Assembly (NCBI GenBank): GCA_025935855.1
Contig: JAICUM010000002.1
Location: 1 to 38,361, forward strand
Direction of reading: 5' to 3'
Source: Pirellulales bacterium
GTDB lineage: Bacteria; Planctomycetota; Planctomycetia; Pirellulales; Lacipirellulaceae
DNA: 38,361 nt
Shown: piece after piece, positions 1 through 10,181 of the stretch
How positions within the stretch are numbered: position 1 is the first letter of the stretch
Layout of the letters: each line of letters opens with the position of its first letter
Translations under genes and position numbers: made by a program
The notes under the pieces: generated by a model
The model's database searches: none
What the model was told of the DNA's origin: nothing
Seen by the model: only the letters and a program-made list of their open reading frames with translations

Positions 1-75
1 AGCCACTTGGGGCGAGGGCTGGAGTCGACCCTAAAGACGCAGGGGCTGTCGCCGACGGATGCGCCGGTGAAGTAG
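1..75 (+). CDS. Possible 3' end of a CDS cut by the window edge (…SHLGRGLESTLKTQGLSPTDAPVK*)
   Basis: Frame 1 is open from base 1 to a TAG at 73-75. The stretch is too short to assign to a family. Confidence 0.3.
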   Translation, partial: SHLGRGLESTLKTQGLSPTDAPVK

Positions 76-121
76 TTCCCTCCATCCGGCCGGTGATCGC
101 AGCAAATTGAAACCTCCGGTT

Positions 122-153
122 CCCTCCCCTCGATGGGGAGGGTTAGGGAGGGG
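122..153. repeat. GC-rich inverted repeat (CCCTCCCC-TCGAT-GGGGAGGG followed by TTAGGGAGGGG)
   Basis: 8-bp perfect stem at 122-129/135-142, with a second GGGAGGGG half-site just downstream. Confidence 0.5.
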
Positions 154-194
154 TGAAGACGCTGAAGCGGCCTTTGATTCTCAACCACTTACAA

Positions 195-1008
195 TTCATG
201 AATCACCACTCACTCAACCCAAACACGACGCCTGCTTTCTCCCACGCCGCACCCACGTCACCGGCGACATCCAAATCCACGAAATGGCCTGGATCGACGG
301 CGAACTCGTGTTTGTCAACACGGCGTTCTCATGCCTCGCGACGCGCAGCGACATTAATAGCTTCGAGCTCCACTGGCGGCCGCCGTTTATTGAACAGCTC
401 ATTCCAGCCGACTGCTGCCATCTCAACGGCCTTGCGGATCGAAATGGCTTCCCCGCCTATGGCACCGCGCTCGGCGAAACGAACACGCCCGCCGGTTGGC
501 GCGAAAACAAACGCAGCGGCGGCATTCTCATCGACGTCCAGTCGAACCAAATCATTGCCCGTGGCCTCTCGATGCCGCATTCGCCACGCTGGCATCGCAA
601 CGAACTGTGGCTGCTCGAAAGCGGCGACGGCTCGCTCGGACGAGTCGATTTAATGACGGGACGCTACGAACCCATCATCCGCCTGCCGGGTTTCACCCGC
701 GGTCTGTCCTTCTTAGGCCCGCTCGCGTTCGTCGGCCTCTCCCAGGTCCGCGAATCAGCCACCTTTAGCGGCATCCCACTCGTGGAGCGGCTTACCGATC
801 GGGTCTGCGGCGTCTGGGTGGTGAACATCGAATCCGCCCAGATTGTCGCCTTCGTTCGCTTCGAAGACGCCGTCCAGGAAATCTTCGCCGTCGAAGTCCT
901 GCCAGGCGTGCGCTATCCGGATCTCATCAACCATGATCCGGAACTCATCGGCCGCTCCTACGTCCCGAGGACGCGCTCAGCCACGTGCCGCCTGAATTGC
1001 AGCACTAG
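195..1008 (+). pseudogene. TIGR03032-family (DUF4915-like) protein remnant, 5'-truncated and frameshifted near the 3' end
   Basis: Frame 2 encodes family-like blocks (HVTGDIQIHEMAW, FVNTAFSCLATRSD, WRPPFI, CHLNGLA, ALGETNTPAGWRENK, GLSMPHSPRWH, LPGFTRGLSFLGPLAFVGLSQVRESATF, VCGVWVV, AVQEIFAVEVLPGVRYPDL). The expected C-terminus continues in frame 1 as EDALSHVPPELQH* (967-1008). The N-terminal part of the family is not seen. Confidence 0.65.
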
Positions 1009-1159
1009 GTCTTCCACTCGCGTGGCAAAAAACGTCCCTCGCTATTGCTCGCCGATTAGTGTACAATAGATCACATTCGCTCTTTGAGAACTTGAAACAC
1101 TACAACCACCTTTCTTGACGTGGAAGGAAAAACGTATGACCGCGCGACTGCCTGAGATG

Positions 1160-1178
1160 AAAAAGGGACGCATGTCCC
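1160..1178 (-). terminator. Candidate Rho-independent terminator for the leftward oxidase operon
   Basis: On the minus strand: GGGAC-ATGC-GTCCC followed by TTTTT. It lies about 280 bp downstream of the coxIII stop. Confidence 0.5.
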
Positions 1179-1457
1179 ATACAGGGCCAGCCGGGCAGCC
1201 CTTTAAGCCACGCTTGTTAAGCGACGATTCTGCAACCACTTACACGGTGGCGCCGGCGACAAAGTCCCGGTTCGCCCATGACGCACGGCCCAAAAGTCCA
1301 TCGTCGCAAAGCTTGCCGCCGCAACCTCTTAACAAGATAATCAATGGGTTTTGGGCCCGCGCCCCCCATGTTTTCCCACGCGAGCGCCGCCCCAAAAGTC
1401 CCAAAAAGCTTCGCCGCGCTGACTTTGGTCTTCGGCAAGAAACGACTCCGATTCGAA

Positions 1458-2192
1458 CTACCCCAGATGATGAGTGCCAAGCAGATACAACATCGGCAGC
1501 AAGAAGATCCACACGATGTCAACCAGGTGCCAATAAAGCCCGACCACTTCGACCGGCGAATGATATCGCGGCGAAAACAATTCAAGCCTGGCGAGCCACG
1601 CCAGAATCAACACCGCCGTAATGGCAATCGTCAGATGGACCGCGTGAATAACAGTCATGATCCAGTAAAACATGAGAAACAGCTTCACCTGCGGGACTTG
1701 CGTCGGCGACAGCCCTTCATCGAGCACCCACTCGCTCGAATCGAACTTCCATCCAGGGATGAGATTTTCTTGATAATCGGAGTAATACTCGTAGCCCTTG
1801 AGTCCCAGGAACGCCGTGCCAATCGCCGCTGTCAGCAACAGAAACAGAATCAGCCTCCCTTTGTTTCCCAGCCGCGCGTAGTGTACCGACAGCACCATCG
1901 TGAAGCTGCTCACCAACAACACCAGCGTGTTAATGCTGCCGATCTGCCAGTTAAGCCGTTCGCTGGCCTTCTCGAATGCCTCAGGATAGAGGTAATGGTA
2001 AATGCCGACCGACATAAACAAGGCGCCGAAAAACAACACCTCCGTGGCGAGGAACAACCACATGCCAAATGTCGCGGCTTGCGATTGCTGGTCGAGATCG
2101 TGGTACTGCTCCTCAAGCTCCTCGCGGAACACGATCGTGTGCTTGAACATGTCCCGCAGATCGGCGGTCAGATAGCTGGCCTCACGGCTCAT
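1458..2192 (-). CDS. ctaE: Cytochrome c oxidase subunit III
   Basis: 244-aa multi-TM ORF with subunit III features ([52 protein letters not shown]). Overlaps the 3' end of the subunit I gene. Confidence 0.95.
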   Translation of the reverse strand: MSREASYLTADLRDMFKHTIVFREELEEQYHDLDQQSQAATFGMWLFLATEVLFFGALFMSVGIYHYLYPEAFEKASERLNWQIGSINTLVLLVSSFTMVLSVHYARLGNKGRLILFLLLTAAIGTAFLGLKGYEYYSDYQENLIPGWKFDSSEWVLDEGLSPTQVPQVKLFLMFYWIMTVIHAVHLTIAITAVLILAWLARLELFSPRYHSPVEVVGLYWHLVDIVWIFLLPMLYLLGTHHLG

Positions 2193-3831
2193 GTTGGGCC
2201 TTTCCTTGGGGGTACTGGTAGGGCCCGCGCACGACGATGGGCGTCACTTCAAAGTTGTCGCGTGGCGGCGGCGAGGGGGTTTGCCACTCCAGCCCGGTCG
2301 CCCGCCACGGGTTGCTGCCGGCGCGTGGACCGTGCCGAAGCGAGTACGGCAGATAGAACAGCGGCAACAAGTAGCCGACGCCCAGAATGGACGAGCCCGC
2401 CGTGGACAGGACGTTCCAGGCTTGAAATTCTGGAGCGTAGTGGTGATATCGCCGCGGCATGCCGTTGTAGCCCAGCACAAACTGCGGCAAGAACGTAAGA
2501 AAGAAGCCAATGAAGATGATGAGCGCCGCGAGCTTGGACCACCACTGCGAGTACATGCGGCCGGTCATCTTCGGCCACCAGTAATGCAGGCCGCCCATGT
2601 ACGCGATCACCATGCCTCCGACCATGATGAAGTGAAAGTGCGCGACCACAAAGTAAGTGTCATGAACGTGCATATCGACGCCCAGTGTTGCTAAGAACAG
2701 CCCTGTCATGCCGCCAAAGGTGAACAAAGCAACGAAACCGAGGCAGAAAAGCATCGGCGCTTCAAAGGTAATCGAGCCCTTGTAGAGCGTTGCGGTCCAG
2801 TTAAAGACTTTAATGGCAGACGGAATCGCCACCATGAAGCTCAACGCGGAAAACACAAGCGCTGAGTACGCCGAGATGCCTGCCACAAACATGTGGTGCG
2901 CCCAAACAAAAAAGCTAAGCCACGCAATGCCAAAGCTGGCGAAGGCGACAAATTTGTACCCAAATAGCTCCCGCCGCGCGAAGCAGGGAATCACTTCACT
3001 CACGATGCCCATGCCGGGCAGAATCATGATGTATACGGCAGGGTGCGAATAGAACCAGAACAAGTGCTGGAAGAGCAACGGATCGCCGCCGAGCGCGGGA
3101 TCGTAGATGCCGATGCCGAACACGCGCTCGACAATAACCAGGATCAACGCGATCGCCAGCACCGGCACGGCGAGCAGAAAAATGAAACTCGTGGCGTACA
3201 ACGTCCACACGAACATCGGTAGGCGAAACCAGCTCATGCCTGGCGCTCGCAGCCAGTGAATTGTTGCGATGAAGTTAAGGCCGGTTGCAAGCGAAGAGAA
3301 CCCGGCGATCACAACGCCGACCATCGTCAAGGCAACGTTGTAATGACTCGACTGCGAGCTATAAGGAGTGTAAAAGGTCCATCCGGTGTCAACGCCGCCA
3401 GCAAGAATGGCGGTCATCGCCCAGATCGCGCCGAACATGTAGAGATACCAGCTCAGCAGATTCAGCCTCGGAAACGCGAGGTCCTTCGCCCCGATCATCA
3501 GCGGCAGGCAGAAGTTCCCCAGCACTGCGGGCACCACCGGCACCAGAAAGAAGAACACCATGATCACACCGTGGGCGGTGAAGCTCTTGTTGTACGCGTC
3601 CGGCGAAAGCAACAGCCCGGTGGGCGTCATCAGGTGGATGCGGACCAGCGCCATGTACAGGGCGCCGATGAAGAACATCGCGGTAATTGGAATGAGATAC
3701 AGGATCGCGATGCGCTTGTGGTCTTTGGTCAACAGCCACGAGGCCATCCCGCGCGAGGCGTTCAGATAGTTGTGCTCGACCTGCGGCGGTCGGCGGCGCA
3801 GAATCGGCTTTACGAGCACTTCACTTGGCAT
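2182..3831 (-). CDS. ctaD: Cytochrome c oxidase subunit I
   Basis: Haem-copper oxidase motifs ([72 protein letters not shown]). The ORF track extends to 3993, but the likely start is the internal Met at 3831 (MPSEVLVKP…), just inside the subunit II stop. Confidence 0.95.
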   Translation of the reverse strand: MPSEVLVKPILRRRPPQVEHNYLNASRGMASWLLTKDHKRIAILYLIPITAMFFIGALYMALVRIHLMTPTGLLLSPDAYNKSFTAHGVIMVFFFLVPVVPAVLGNFCLPLMIGAKDLAFPRLNLLSWYLYMFGAIWAMTAILAGGVDTGWTFYTPYSSQSSHYNVALTMVGVVIAGFSSLATGLNFIATIHWLRAPGMSWFRLPMFVWTLYATSFIFLLAVPVLAIALILVIVERVFGIGIYDPALGGDPLLFQHLFWFYSHPAVYIMILPGMGIVSEVIPCFARRELFGYKFVAFASFGIAWLSFFVWAHHMFVAGISAYSALVFSALSFMVAIPSAIKVFNWTATLYKGSITFEAPMLFCLGFVALFTFGGMTGLFLATLGVDMHVHDTYFVVAHFHFIMVGGMVIAYMGGLHYWWPKMTGRMYSQWWSKLAALIIFIGFFLTFLPQFVLGYNGMPRRYHHYAPEFQAWNVLSTAGSSILGVGYLLPLFYLPYSLRHGPRAGSNPWRATGLEWQTPSPPPRDNFEVTPIVVRGPYQYPQGKAQHEP

Positions 3832-4831
3832 GGTCGATGTCTTCCGATTTGATGGCCGGCGTTTTCGTGGGCGGCGGGTAGTCTTCGACTCGGGAAGGCG
3901 TGCCGCCGGGCTCCAGGGACTGGATGTAGGCGCTCGCGGCGATGATTTCCTCTTCCGTGATTTGTCCCTCGAACGGAGGCATGACGTCGTCAAAGCCGGC
4001 GACGATCTGGTCGCTCGGTTTGAGGATCGAACGGCGAATGTAGCCGTCGTCCGCCTTGACGACGCGGCCGTCCTTGAGCGGCACGCTTTTGCCGAACAGC
4101 CCTTCCAGGACCGGGGCGCGCGCGTGGGCGTTGGTGCTGTGGCAGCTCAGGCAGCGGTACTTCAGAAACACCTGGCGTCCGCGCAGCGCTAGCGATCCGT
4201 CGGACTCGAAGTTCAGCCATTTCTGGTAGTCGGCCGGCTTCATGGCAATCACCTGGCCGGTCATGCCCGCGTGATCGGTGCCGCAATACTGCGAGCAGAA
4301 CAGATGGTAGGTTCCTTCCTGGGTGGCCTGGAACCACACGGAGGTGTAGCGCCCGGGCAGGGCGTCCATGTGAATGCGAAAGGCCGGCACGAAAAAGCTG
4401 TGAATGACGTCCTCGGAGATGATCAGCAACTTTACCGGCTGGCCGACCGGCACGTGCAGCGTGTTGATCTCGCGCTGCCCTTCAGGATGTTGGAACTTCC
4501 ACATCCACTGCTTGGCCACCACGTAGGTGGGCGTCGCGTCCGGCGGCGGCGTGTAAGCGGTCAAATAGACATGGGCGCCCCAGACGTACATGACCGCGAA
4601 GGGCCCGAGCGGGGCGAGCGTCCAACCCCACTCCAGGAGTAGCGGCTTTTTTGTTGGCGGCAGCTCCTTCGGCACACGGCCGCGGCGATACCGAATGCAG
4701 AAGTAAAAAAGTAGAACCGCCACGAGCAATCCGACGCTGCCGCAGACGAGCACCAGGAACAACAGCAGCCAGTCCACTTGCTGAGCAGTGGTCGAGGCGC
4801 CGGGCGTCCAGAAAATCAGCTCCGCGAGCAC
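3821..4831 (-). CDS. ctaC: Cytochrome c oxidase subunit II with fused C-terminal cytochrome c domain (caa3-type)
   Basis: CuA motif ([24 protein letters not shown]…[12 protein letters not shown]) followed by a CXXCH haem domain (CLSCHS…[14 protein letters not shown]). Confidence 0.95.
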   Translation of the reverse strand: MLAELIFWTPGASTTAQQVDWLLLFLVLVCGSVGLLVAVLLFYFCIRYRRGRVPKELPPTKKPLLLEWGWTLAPLGPFAVMYVWGAHVYLTAYTPPPDATPTYVVAKQWMWKFQHPEGQREINTLHVPVGQPVKLLIISEDVIHSFFVPAFRIHMDALPGRYTSVWFQATQEGTYHLFCSQYCGTDHAGMTGQVIAMKPADYQKWLNFESDGSLALRGRQVFLKYRCLSCHSTNAHARAPVLEGLFGKSVPLKDGRVVKADDGYIRRSILKPSDQIVAGFDDVMPPFEGQITEEEIIAASAYIQSLEPGGTPSRVEDYPPPTKTPAIKSEDIDHAK

Positions 4832-4855
4832 GCGGTTTACTCCAGGTGATGAAGT

Positions 4856-5695
4856 CTAGGTGTTTGAGACGGTGATCGCTTCGACGTCGCTCGTTTGGCG
4901 TTTGCGACTTGTCCGTCGCAGAAACTGCACGAACGCGATGACGGCCGCCATGCTGAGCACGCCGCCGACGCGGACCAGCCGCATCACATCGGCCGAATAC
5001 TTGCCAATGGCCGAGTCGTAGTGAAAGCAGTAAAGGAGCACCTGATCGACAGGCGAGCCGATCTTTTGCTGCGACGCCTCGACAAGCCCCAGCCGCAAAT
5101 CGCGGGGGTTGAACTTAACGTCGTAAAAGTAGCGAGAGAGGCGGCCTTGCGGCGTCGCGATCATGATGCCGCTGGCATGGATGAACTGCTGCAACGCTTC
5201 GTCGTAGCGGTAGCGGAATCCCACCGCGTCGGTGAGTCGCCGAATAGCATCTGGCTTCCCGGTGAGAAAGTGCCAGCCTTGCTCAGCGCCCGGTCTACCG
5301 TAGCGCGCCACGTAGCTCTCCTTTTTGCTGGCGGCGAGCTGCCAATCCTCGCGCGGGTCGAAGCTGACGACGACGACGTCAAACTCGTTTCCGGCGTCGA
5401 AGGGAATTTCCAGCAGACCTTGCACCAGCCCATTTAGCACGAGCGTACACAGGCGGGGACATTGGTAGTAAGCGAGCACGAGGATGACCGGCTTTTGGCC
5501 GAAGTATTTGCCGAGCCGCACGTCTTGGCCGGTCTCGTCGGTAAAGTGGACGTCGAGCGGGAGTTGTTCATTCAGCCGCTGGTCGAAGCCAACGCCTTTG
5601 AGGCCCGGCGGAATGTTTTGCGGCGCCGTGGCCGTGGGCAACGGAGCGCCGCCGACGGCCAGAGCGACAACAGCTAATAGGATTTCTGGAACCAT
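4856..5695 (-). CDS. SCO1/SenC-family copper chaperone
   Basis: CPRLC copper-binding motif (VLAYYQCPRLCTLVLNGL), thioredoxin-like fold region, distal conserved His (FIHASGIMIATPQGRLSRY) and a C-terminal TM segment. Confidence 0.9.
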   Translation of the reverse strand: MVPEILLAVVALAVGGAPLPTATAPQNIPPGLKGVGFDQRLNEQLPLDVHFTDETGQDVRLGKYFGQKPVILVLAYYQCPRLCTLVLNGLVQGLLEIPFDAGNEFDVVVVSFDPREDWQLAASKKESYVARYGRPGAEQGWHFLTGKPDAIRRLTDAVGFRYRYDEALQQFIHASGIMIATPQGRLSRYFYDVKFNPRDLRLGLVEASQQKIGSPVDQVLLYCFHYDSAIGKYSADVMRLVRVGGVLSMAAVIAFVQFLRRTSRKRQTSDVEAITVSNT

Positions 5696-6222
5696 GACGG
5701 CTTCCCTTGAAATAACCGGCCGGAGTTCGGCTCGCCGCCGTCGACCAACCCAAAGTTGTGTTGTTTGTCGCCATCTTCGGCCGTATCAGTGCGTGCTTCC
5801 TGAGCCACCTGCTTCATGGCTACGGAAATCGGAACGCGGACGAAGTGTTCATTTTCTGTACGACCAAAGTGCGTGAGGACTTCCTCGAAGGCGGCTTGAC
5901 GAGCGTATACGTCGGCGCCTCCACTACCCGCTTCAGCATTGAGCGGATCCAAGCGCGGTTCGGGCGGAAGCTTTTCCTCCGGCGTGGTGTACGAATCGGC
6001 CTGATGGCTGCGTTCGCCCGGCTCGGTCCAATAGGAAATCAGTCCCCAGTCGATGAACCAGACGGCGACAAACACGGCGAAAATGATCGCCAGCGCCGCG
6101 GCGACGACGAAAAAGGAAATGCCGCCGGGCTCGTACGCTTTTTCCGTCGATTCAAGCGGAGGACGCGGCGCGCCCGTTTCCGGAAGATCGCCTCCGAGCA
6201 GTGATATATGGCGTTCACGCAT
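5674..6222 (-). CDS. Single-TM membrane protein of the ACIII/oxidase operon (uncharacterised)
   Basis: One strong TM helix (GGISFFVVAAALAIIFAVFVAVWFIDW) plus a soluble tail with FGRTENEHFVRVPISVAMKQVAQEA. Overlaps actF at its start and SCO at its end. Confidence 0.8.
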   Translation of the reverse strand: MRERHISLLGGDLPETGAPRPPLESTEKAYEPGGISFFVVAAALAIIFAVFVAVWFIDWGLISYWTEPGERSHQADSYTTPEEKLPPEPRLDPLNAEAGSGGADVYARQAAFEEVLTHFGRTENEHFVRVPISVAMKQVAQEARTDTAEDGDKQHNFGLVDGGEPNSGRLFQGKPSWFQKSY

Positions 6223-7438
6223 GGGCCGCCTCCTCAAGCCGTCGAAGCTGCTCTTCATCAATCCGGCGCAATTCGATGGCGGTCGTGTAGTTAATGTCGT
6301 GGCTCGGCATGAGCAACTTGCGCTTGATGAGCGTCAAATCGAGTGCGAGCCACAGGCCGAACATGCCGACGGGCGCCAACAGGTCCATCCAGTGCTCGGC
6401 GAACGTCGGCGACTTGAAGGCCGGCATAATCAGGTAGTACGTCCACAAGAGCTGCATCACGAGGAGCCAGACGCCCATCGCGGCCAGGTAGCCGGGCCGC
6501 CGTTTGATCTTTCGCAATAGCAATAGAAAGAAGGGAATCACGAAGTGCCCGGTGACGAGCACAAGGGCCAACCACTGCCAGCCGTCGCGAAACCGCACGA
6601 CGTACCAGTTGGCGTCGTGTGGCAGATTGGCCATCCAGACCAGCATGTATTGGAACCAGGCCAGATAGGCCCAGAGCATGACGAACAGGAACATCAGGCT
6701 GCCAAGGTCATCAACGGCCTTTGAGGACATCGCGAGGTTCTGCCGCGGGCTCGCGGCCAGCGCCCAGAACAACAGCGCCGATAGCGAAAACGCGGTGATG
6801 ACAGGGCCGATGATCACCAGGGGACCGAAAATGGTCGAGGTAAACCGCGGCTCAAGCGACATGACCCAGTCGATCGCGCAGAAATGAACGCTGATTCCGA
6901 GTAGCACCAGCCCAGGGCCGCTCACGTTCATTGAGCGCAGCGTGAGCCTTGGATCATCGCTTTGATCCTGCCGCGCTGACCAATGGCTCAATAAAAAGCT
7001 GAGTAGCAGCCAGAGTGCGAAGTACACGGCCGCGCGGATGATGAAGAAGTCCTTCGCGAGATACCATTGCTGAACATTCTGGTGATTCCCGGCGGTTTGG
7101 ACGGCCGGGCTTGCCCACGCATAGAGGTACTGAGGCGCGACCGCAATCGGTATGAACAATAGCGCGACCAGCGGCATGGTGCGCATTTGTGCTTCCAGAA
7201 AGCGTCGGATGAGAAGCCCCCAGGCGCCGCCGGTGAGGTGATAGCTCATGACGAGCACCATGGCGCCTAACGAGAGTCCCCAGATGTACATGAAGGCGAA
7301 CAAATAGGCGCGGAAGAACTGCGCCGGATCGCCGAGGCCCGCGAAAATGCAGACGGCCGACAGAATGACGCCTACCGCCAGCGCCCCGAGCCGCCACCGG
7401 TTAAGGCCTCTCCAGTCGTTGCGCGTCCGCTGGTTCAA
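6215..7438 (-). CDS. actF: Alternative complex III subunit ActF (quinol:cytochrome c oxidoreductase membrane subunit)
   Basis: ~400-aa polytopic protein in the ActF position. The ORF track extends to 7585, but a TTG at 7438 overlapping the actE TGA (TTGA) is the likely start. Confidence 0.85.
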   Translation of the reverse strand: MNQRTRNDWRGLNRWRLGALAVGVILSAVCIFAGLGDPAQFFRAYLFAFMYIWGLSLGAMVLVMSYHLTGGAWGLLIRRFLEAQMRTMPLVALLFIPIAVAPQYLYAWASPAVQTAGNHQNVQQWYLAKDFFIIRAAVYFALWLLLSFLLSHWSARQDQSDDPRLTLRSMNVSGPGLVLLGISVHFCAIDWVMSLEPRFTSTIFGPLVIIGPVITAFSLSALLFWALAASPRQNLAMSSKAVDDLGSLMFLFVMLWAYLAWFQYMLVWMANLPHDANWYVVRFRDGWQWLALVLVTGHFVIPFFLLLLRKIKRRPGYLAAMGVWLLVMQLLWTYYLIMPAFKSPTFAEHWMDLLAPVGMFGLWLALDLTLIKRKLLMPSHDINYTTAIELRRIDEEQLRRLEEAAHA

Positions 7439-8169
7439 CGCACTTGCTCCTTGGGGCCAAGGACTTCGCTTGCAGTAGGAAGCTCCGGCGCCTTGCGTAG
7501 CTGCTCGCGCATTTCGTCGGTGAGCTTTTCGGCGGGAAAGTGTTGACTCAGCTGCAAAGCCCGTACGTACGCGATGATCGCCCACCGGTCTTCGGGCGGG
7601 ATTTGGCTGCCGTACGAGGGCATGGCGCCGTAGCCCTCGCTGACCACGGCGAACAGTCGTCCGACGGCGCCGTTGCGCAGCCGGTCGATGTGGTACGACG
7701 GCGGCGCCGTGTAGCCGCGTTCCACAATCTTGCCGCGTCCAGTGCCGAGGGCGTCGTGGCAGACAACGCAGTAGATCATATAGCGGTTGCGGCCGTGCTC
7801 GATCACCGACTCGGTGACGGGGATCGGAAAATCGGTGACGAAGGCGGCGTTTTCGTCGAACCCGCCGGGGGTCTTTTCGCTATGGCCGCCGCTCTTCTCG
7901 GCGACGGCTTCCGCTTGCTCGTCGATGTCCGCCAGATCGGTCGTGCGTCCGGTGTAGAGCGCGTTGTTGACGCGCAGATGGCCGCGCGCCACGGTGCCGG
8001 CCGGCAGGTCGCGAGCCGATTTGCCATCCTCGAAAAAGGTGCTTTCCACCAGCGGCTTGTAGCTCGGTTGGTCGGCCATCTTTTGCTGACAACCTGCTGC
8101 CGCGGCGCACAGAGCGCCGGCGGCGACGAATGGCCAGAGCTGTCGGTGATGGATGCGTAAACGATACAT
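7435..8169 (-). CDS. actE: Alternative complex III subunit ActE, monohaem cytochrome c lipoprotein
   Basis: Lipoprotein-like N-terminus (ALCAAAAGCQQ), CVVCH haem motif, and distal Met region GYGAMPSYGSQIPPEDRWAIIAYVRALQ. Confidence 0.88.
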   Translation of the reverse strand: MYRLRIHHRQLWPFVAAGALCAAAAGCQQKMADQPSYKPLVESTFFEDGKSARDLPAGTVARGHLRVNNALYTGRTTDLADIDEQAEAVAEKSGGHSEKTPGGFDENAAFVTDFPIPVTESVIEHGRNRYMIYCVVCHDALGTGRGKIVERGYTAPPSYHIDRLRNGAVGRLFAVVSEGYGAMPSYGSQIPPEDRWAIIAYVRALQLSQHFPAEKLTDEMREQLRKAPELPTASEVLGPKEQVR

Positions 8170-8184
8170 GCTACGCTTACCCGC

Positions 8185-8772
8185 TTAGTTCGGCTTTGCC
8201 GCCGGGTCGGGTTCTTCGACGGCCTCTGGTTCAATGGGAACTACAATGATCGGCCCGTGCGGCTGTAGCGTTCCGAGGAACTGGGCGGTCTCATGAACGT
8301 CGAACTTCTCATCGCTCGCTTCGATGCACAGGAAGTAACGATCCTGGCTGGCACGAGCGAATTCGGCGACGTTAAACAGCGGGTGATTCGGATGCGGTAA
8401 TCCATTGATCAGCAGCATTCCCAAAAACGCCGCCAATGACGCCACGAGTATGAGCATCTCGAACGTGACCGGGATAAACGCCGGCCAACTGTTGTAGGGC
8501 CGCCCGCCGGAGTTGTACGGGTAATCGACGGCCATCGTGTAATACTGCATGAAGAAGCCGACCCCAGCGCCGACTAATCCGCCGATAAGCACCAACGACG
8601 GAATGCGCGAGCGCCGCATGCCAAGCTCCTCGGCCAGGCCTTCAACGGTGTACGGCGTGTAGGCGTCGACGTCTTGATAGCCGGCCTGCCGTGCCACGCG
8701 CGTCGCCTTGAGGATTTCTTCCGGAGTCCAGAATTCGGCGAGCAATCCATGGACACGCTGCTGGGCGTTCAT
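8185..8772 (-). CDS. actD: Alternative complex III subunit ActD (DUF3341)
   Basis: MNAQQRVHGLLAEFWTPEEILKATRVARQAGYQDVDAYTPYTVEGLAEELG… with two TM helices. The start at 8772 overlaps the actC stop (ATGA). Confidence 0.9.
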   Translation of the reverse strand: MNAQQRVHGLLAEFWTPEEILKATRVARQAGYQDVDAYTPYTVEGLAEELGMRRSRIPSLVLIGGLVGAGVGFFMQYYTMAVDYPYNSGGRPYNSWPAFIPVTFEMLILVASLAAFLGMLLINGLPHPNHPLFNVAEFARASQDRYFLCIEASDEKFDVHETAQFLGTLQPHGPIIVVPIEPEAVEEPDPAAKPN

Positions 8773-10181
8773 CGTCCGACTCCCGGCCCGTGCGCTCCGG
8801 GCAGTAAGGCTCGTGTTTCCGAAATGGAAAGCAGCGGCAAATAGCGAACGAACAACAGGAAGGGGATGAAGAAGAACCCGATTGAGCCGACGTAAGTGAG
8901 AACGTCCCACACAGTCGGCTTGAAGAAGCCATAGGACGACGGCAGATAATCCTCGCTCAGGCTGCTGCAGATGATCATGTACCGCTCCAGCCACATGCCG
9001 AGAAGGACGATGAGCGATACGACGAACAGGACGGCCTGGCTTCGCCTCGCACGGCGAAACCACAGAATTTGCGGCACGACGGTGTTGCAGGTGAACAGCG
9101 TCCAAACGATCCAGGCGTACTTGTCGAACGCCACGAGGCGATACCAGTAAACGTGTACGTCGTGCTGGTCGCCGCCGTAGTAGGTGACGGTTTGTTCTGA
9201 GAGGTAGCCGTAGGACGTGATCAAACTGGTGGCGAGCAGCAGCTTCGCCATGACATCCAAGTGATCGCGGGTGATGAAGTCCTGCAGGTGGTAGGCCTTC
9301 CGCAGAGCGATGCAGAGGACAATCACCATCGCAAAGCCGGAGAACACGGCGCCGGCGACGAAATAAGGCGGGAACACGGTCTCATGCCAGCCGGGCACGA
9401 GCGAGATGGCGAAGTCGGAGCTGACGACCGAGTGGACGGAGATCACTAGCGGCGTCGCCAACCCTGCAAGCAGCAAATAGGCCGTCTCATACCGTCGCCA
9501 GTGACGGGCCGAGCTTCGCCAGCCCATCGCGAGAATGCCGTAAATCTCTTTGCGCAATCCCGGCTGCGAGCGATCGCGCAAGGTGGCGAGGTCCGGGATC
9601 ATGCCCATGTACCAGAACAACAGCGAGACCAAAAAGTAGGTGGAAACGGCGAACACGTCCCACACCAGGGCGCTGCGAAACTGCGGCCACACGGACATGC
9701 TGTTCGAGTAAGGGAGCAGCCAGTAAAAGAACCAGGGCCGGCCTAAGTGCAGGAGCGGAAAGAGGCCGGCCGTCATCACGGCGAAGATGGTCATCGCTTC
9801 GGCGATGCGATTGATCGACGTTCGCCACGGCTGGTGCATCAGCAGCAAGAATGCCGAGATCAACGTGCCGGCATGGCCGATGCCAATCCACCACACGAAC
9901 GACGTAATGGCGAAGCTCCACGCGACGGGAATGTTAATGCCCCAAATCCCCACGCCGGTGATCAACAGGTAGGTGACCACCCCGGCAAAGGTGAAAAATA
10001 AGGCGCCGTTCAGTAGCAGCAGGCCGACCCAGTAGGGGCGTCGTCGCTGGTCGAGCGAGATGTCACTGATTGTGTCCGTGACGCTCTGCAAGTTATGCTC
10101 GATTGGTACGTATTGTGGCTTAAGCCCCAAGACGTGCAGCTCTTCGTCGCGCCGTTCGAGTTTGGGAGCTTCGGTGGCCAT
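8769..10181 (-). CDS. actC: Alternative complex III subunit ActC (NrfD/PsrC-like)
   Basis: 470-aa polytopic NrfD-like protein (ITSFVWWIGIGHAGTLISAFLLLMHQPWRTSINRIAEAMTIFAV). Confidence 0.93.
   Translation of the reverse strand: MATEAPKLERRDEELHVLGLKPQYVPIEHNLQSVTDTISDISLDQRRRPYWVGLLLLNGALFFTFAGVVTYLLITGVGIWGINIPVAWSFAITSFVWWIGIGHAGTLISAFLLLMHQPWRTSINRIAEAMTIFAVMTAGLFPLLHLGRPWFFYWLLPYSNSMSVWPQFRSALVWDVFAVSTYFLVSLLFWYMGMIPDLATLRDRSQPGLRKEIYGILAMGWRSSARHWRRYETAYLLLAGLATPLVISVHSVVSSDFAISLVPGWHETVFPPYFVAGAVFSGFAMVIVLCIALRKAYHLQDFITRDHLDVMAKLLLATSLITSYGYLSEQTVTYYGGDQHDVHVYWYRLVAFDKYAWIVWTLFTCNTVVPQILWFRRARRSQAVLFVVSLIVLLGMWLERYMIICSSLSEDYLPSSYGFFKPTVWDVLTYVGSIGFFFIPFLLFVRYLPLLSISETRALLPGAHGPGVGR

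Noticed and set aside
1115-1621. 168-aa plus-strand ORF downstream of the TIGR03032 remnant
   Set aside because: Overlaps the coxIII 3' end antisense and the candidate terminator. Basic, Pro/Ser-rich composition looks non-coding.
1344-2498. 384-aa plus-strand ORF across coxIII/coxI
   Set aside because: Gln/Arg/His-rich antisense translation opposite strongly conserved oxidase genes.
3831-3993. N-terminal extension of coxI to 3993 in the ORF track
   Set aside because: The extra 54 residues are Arg/Ser/Pro-rich and overlap subunit II coding sequence. The internal Met at 3831 fits better.
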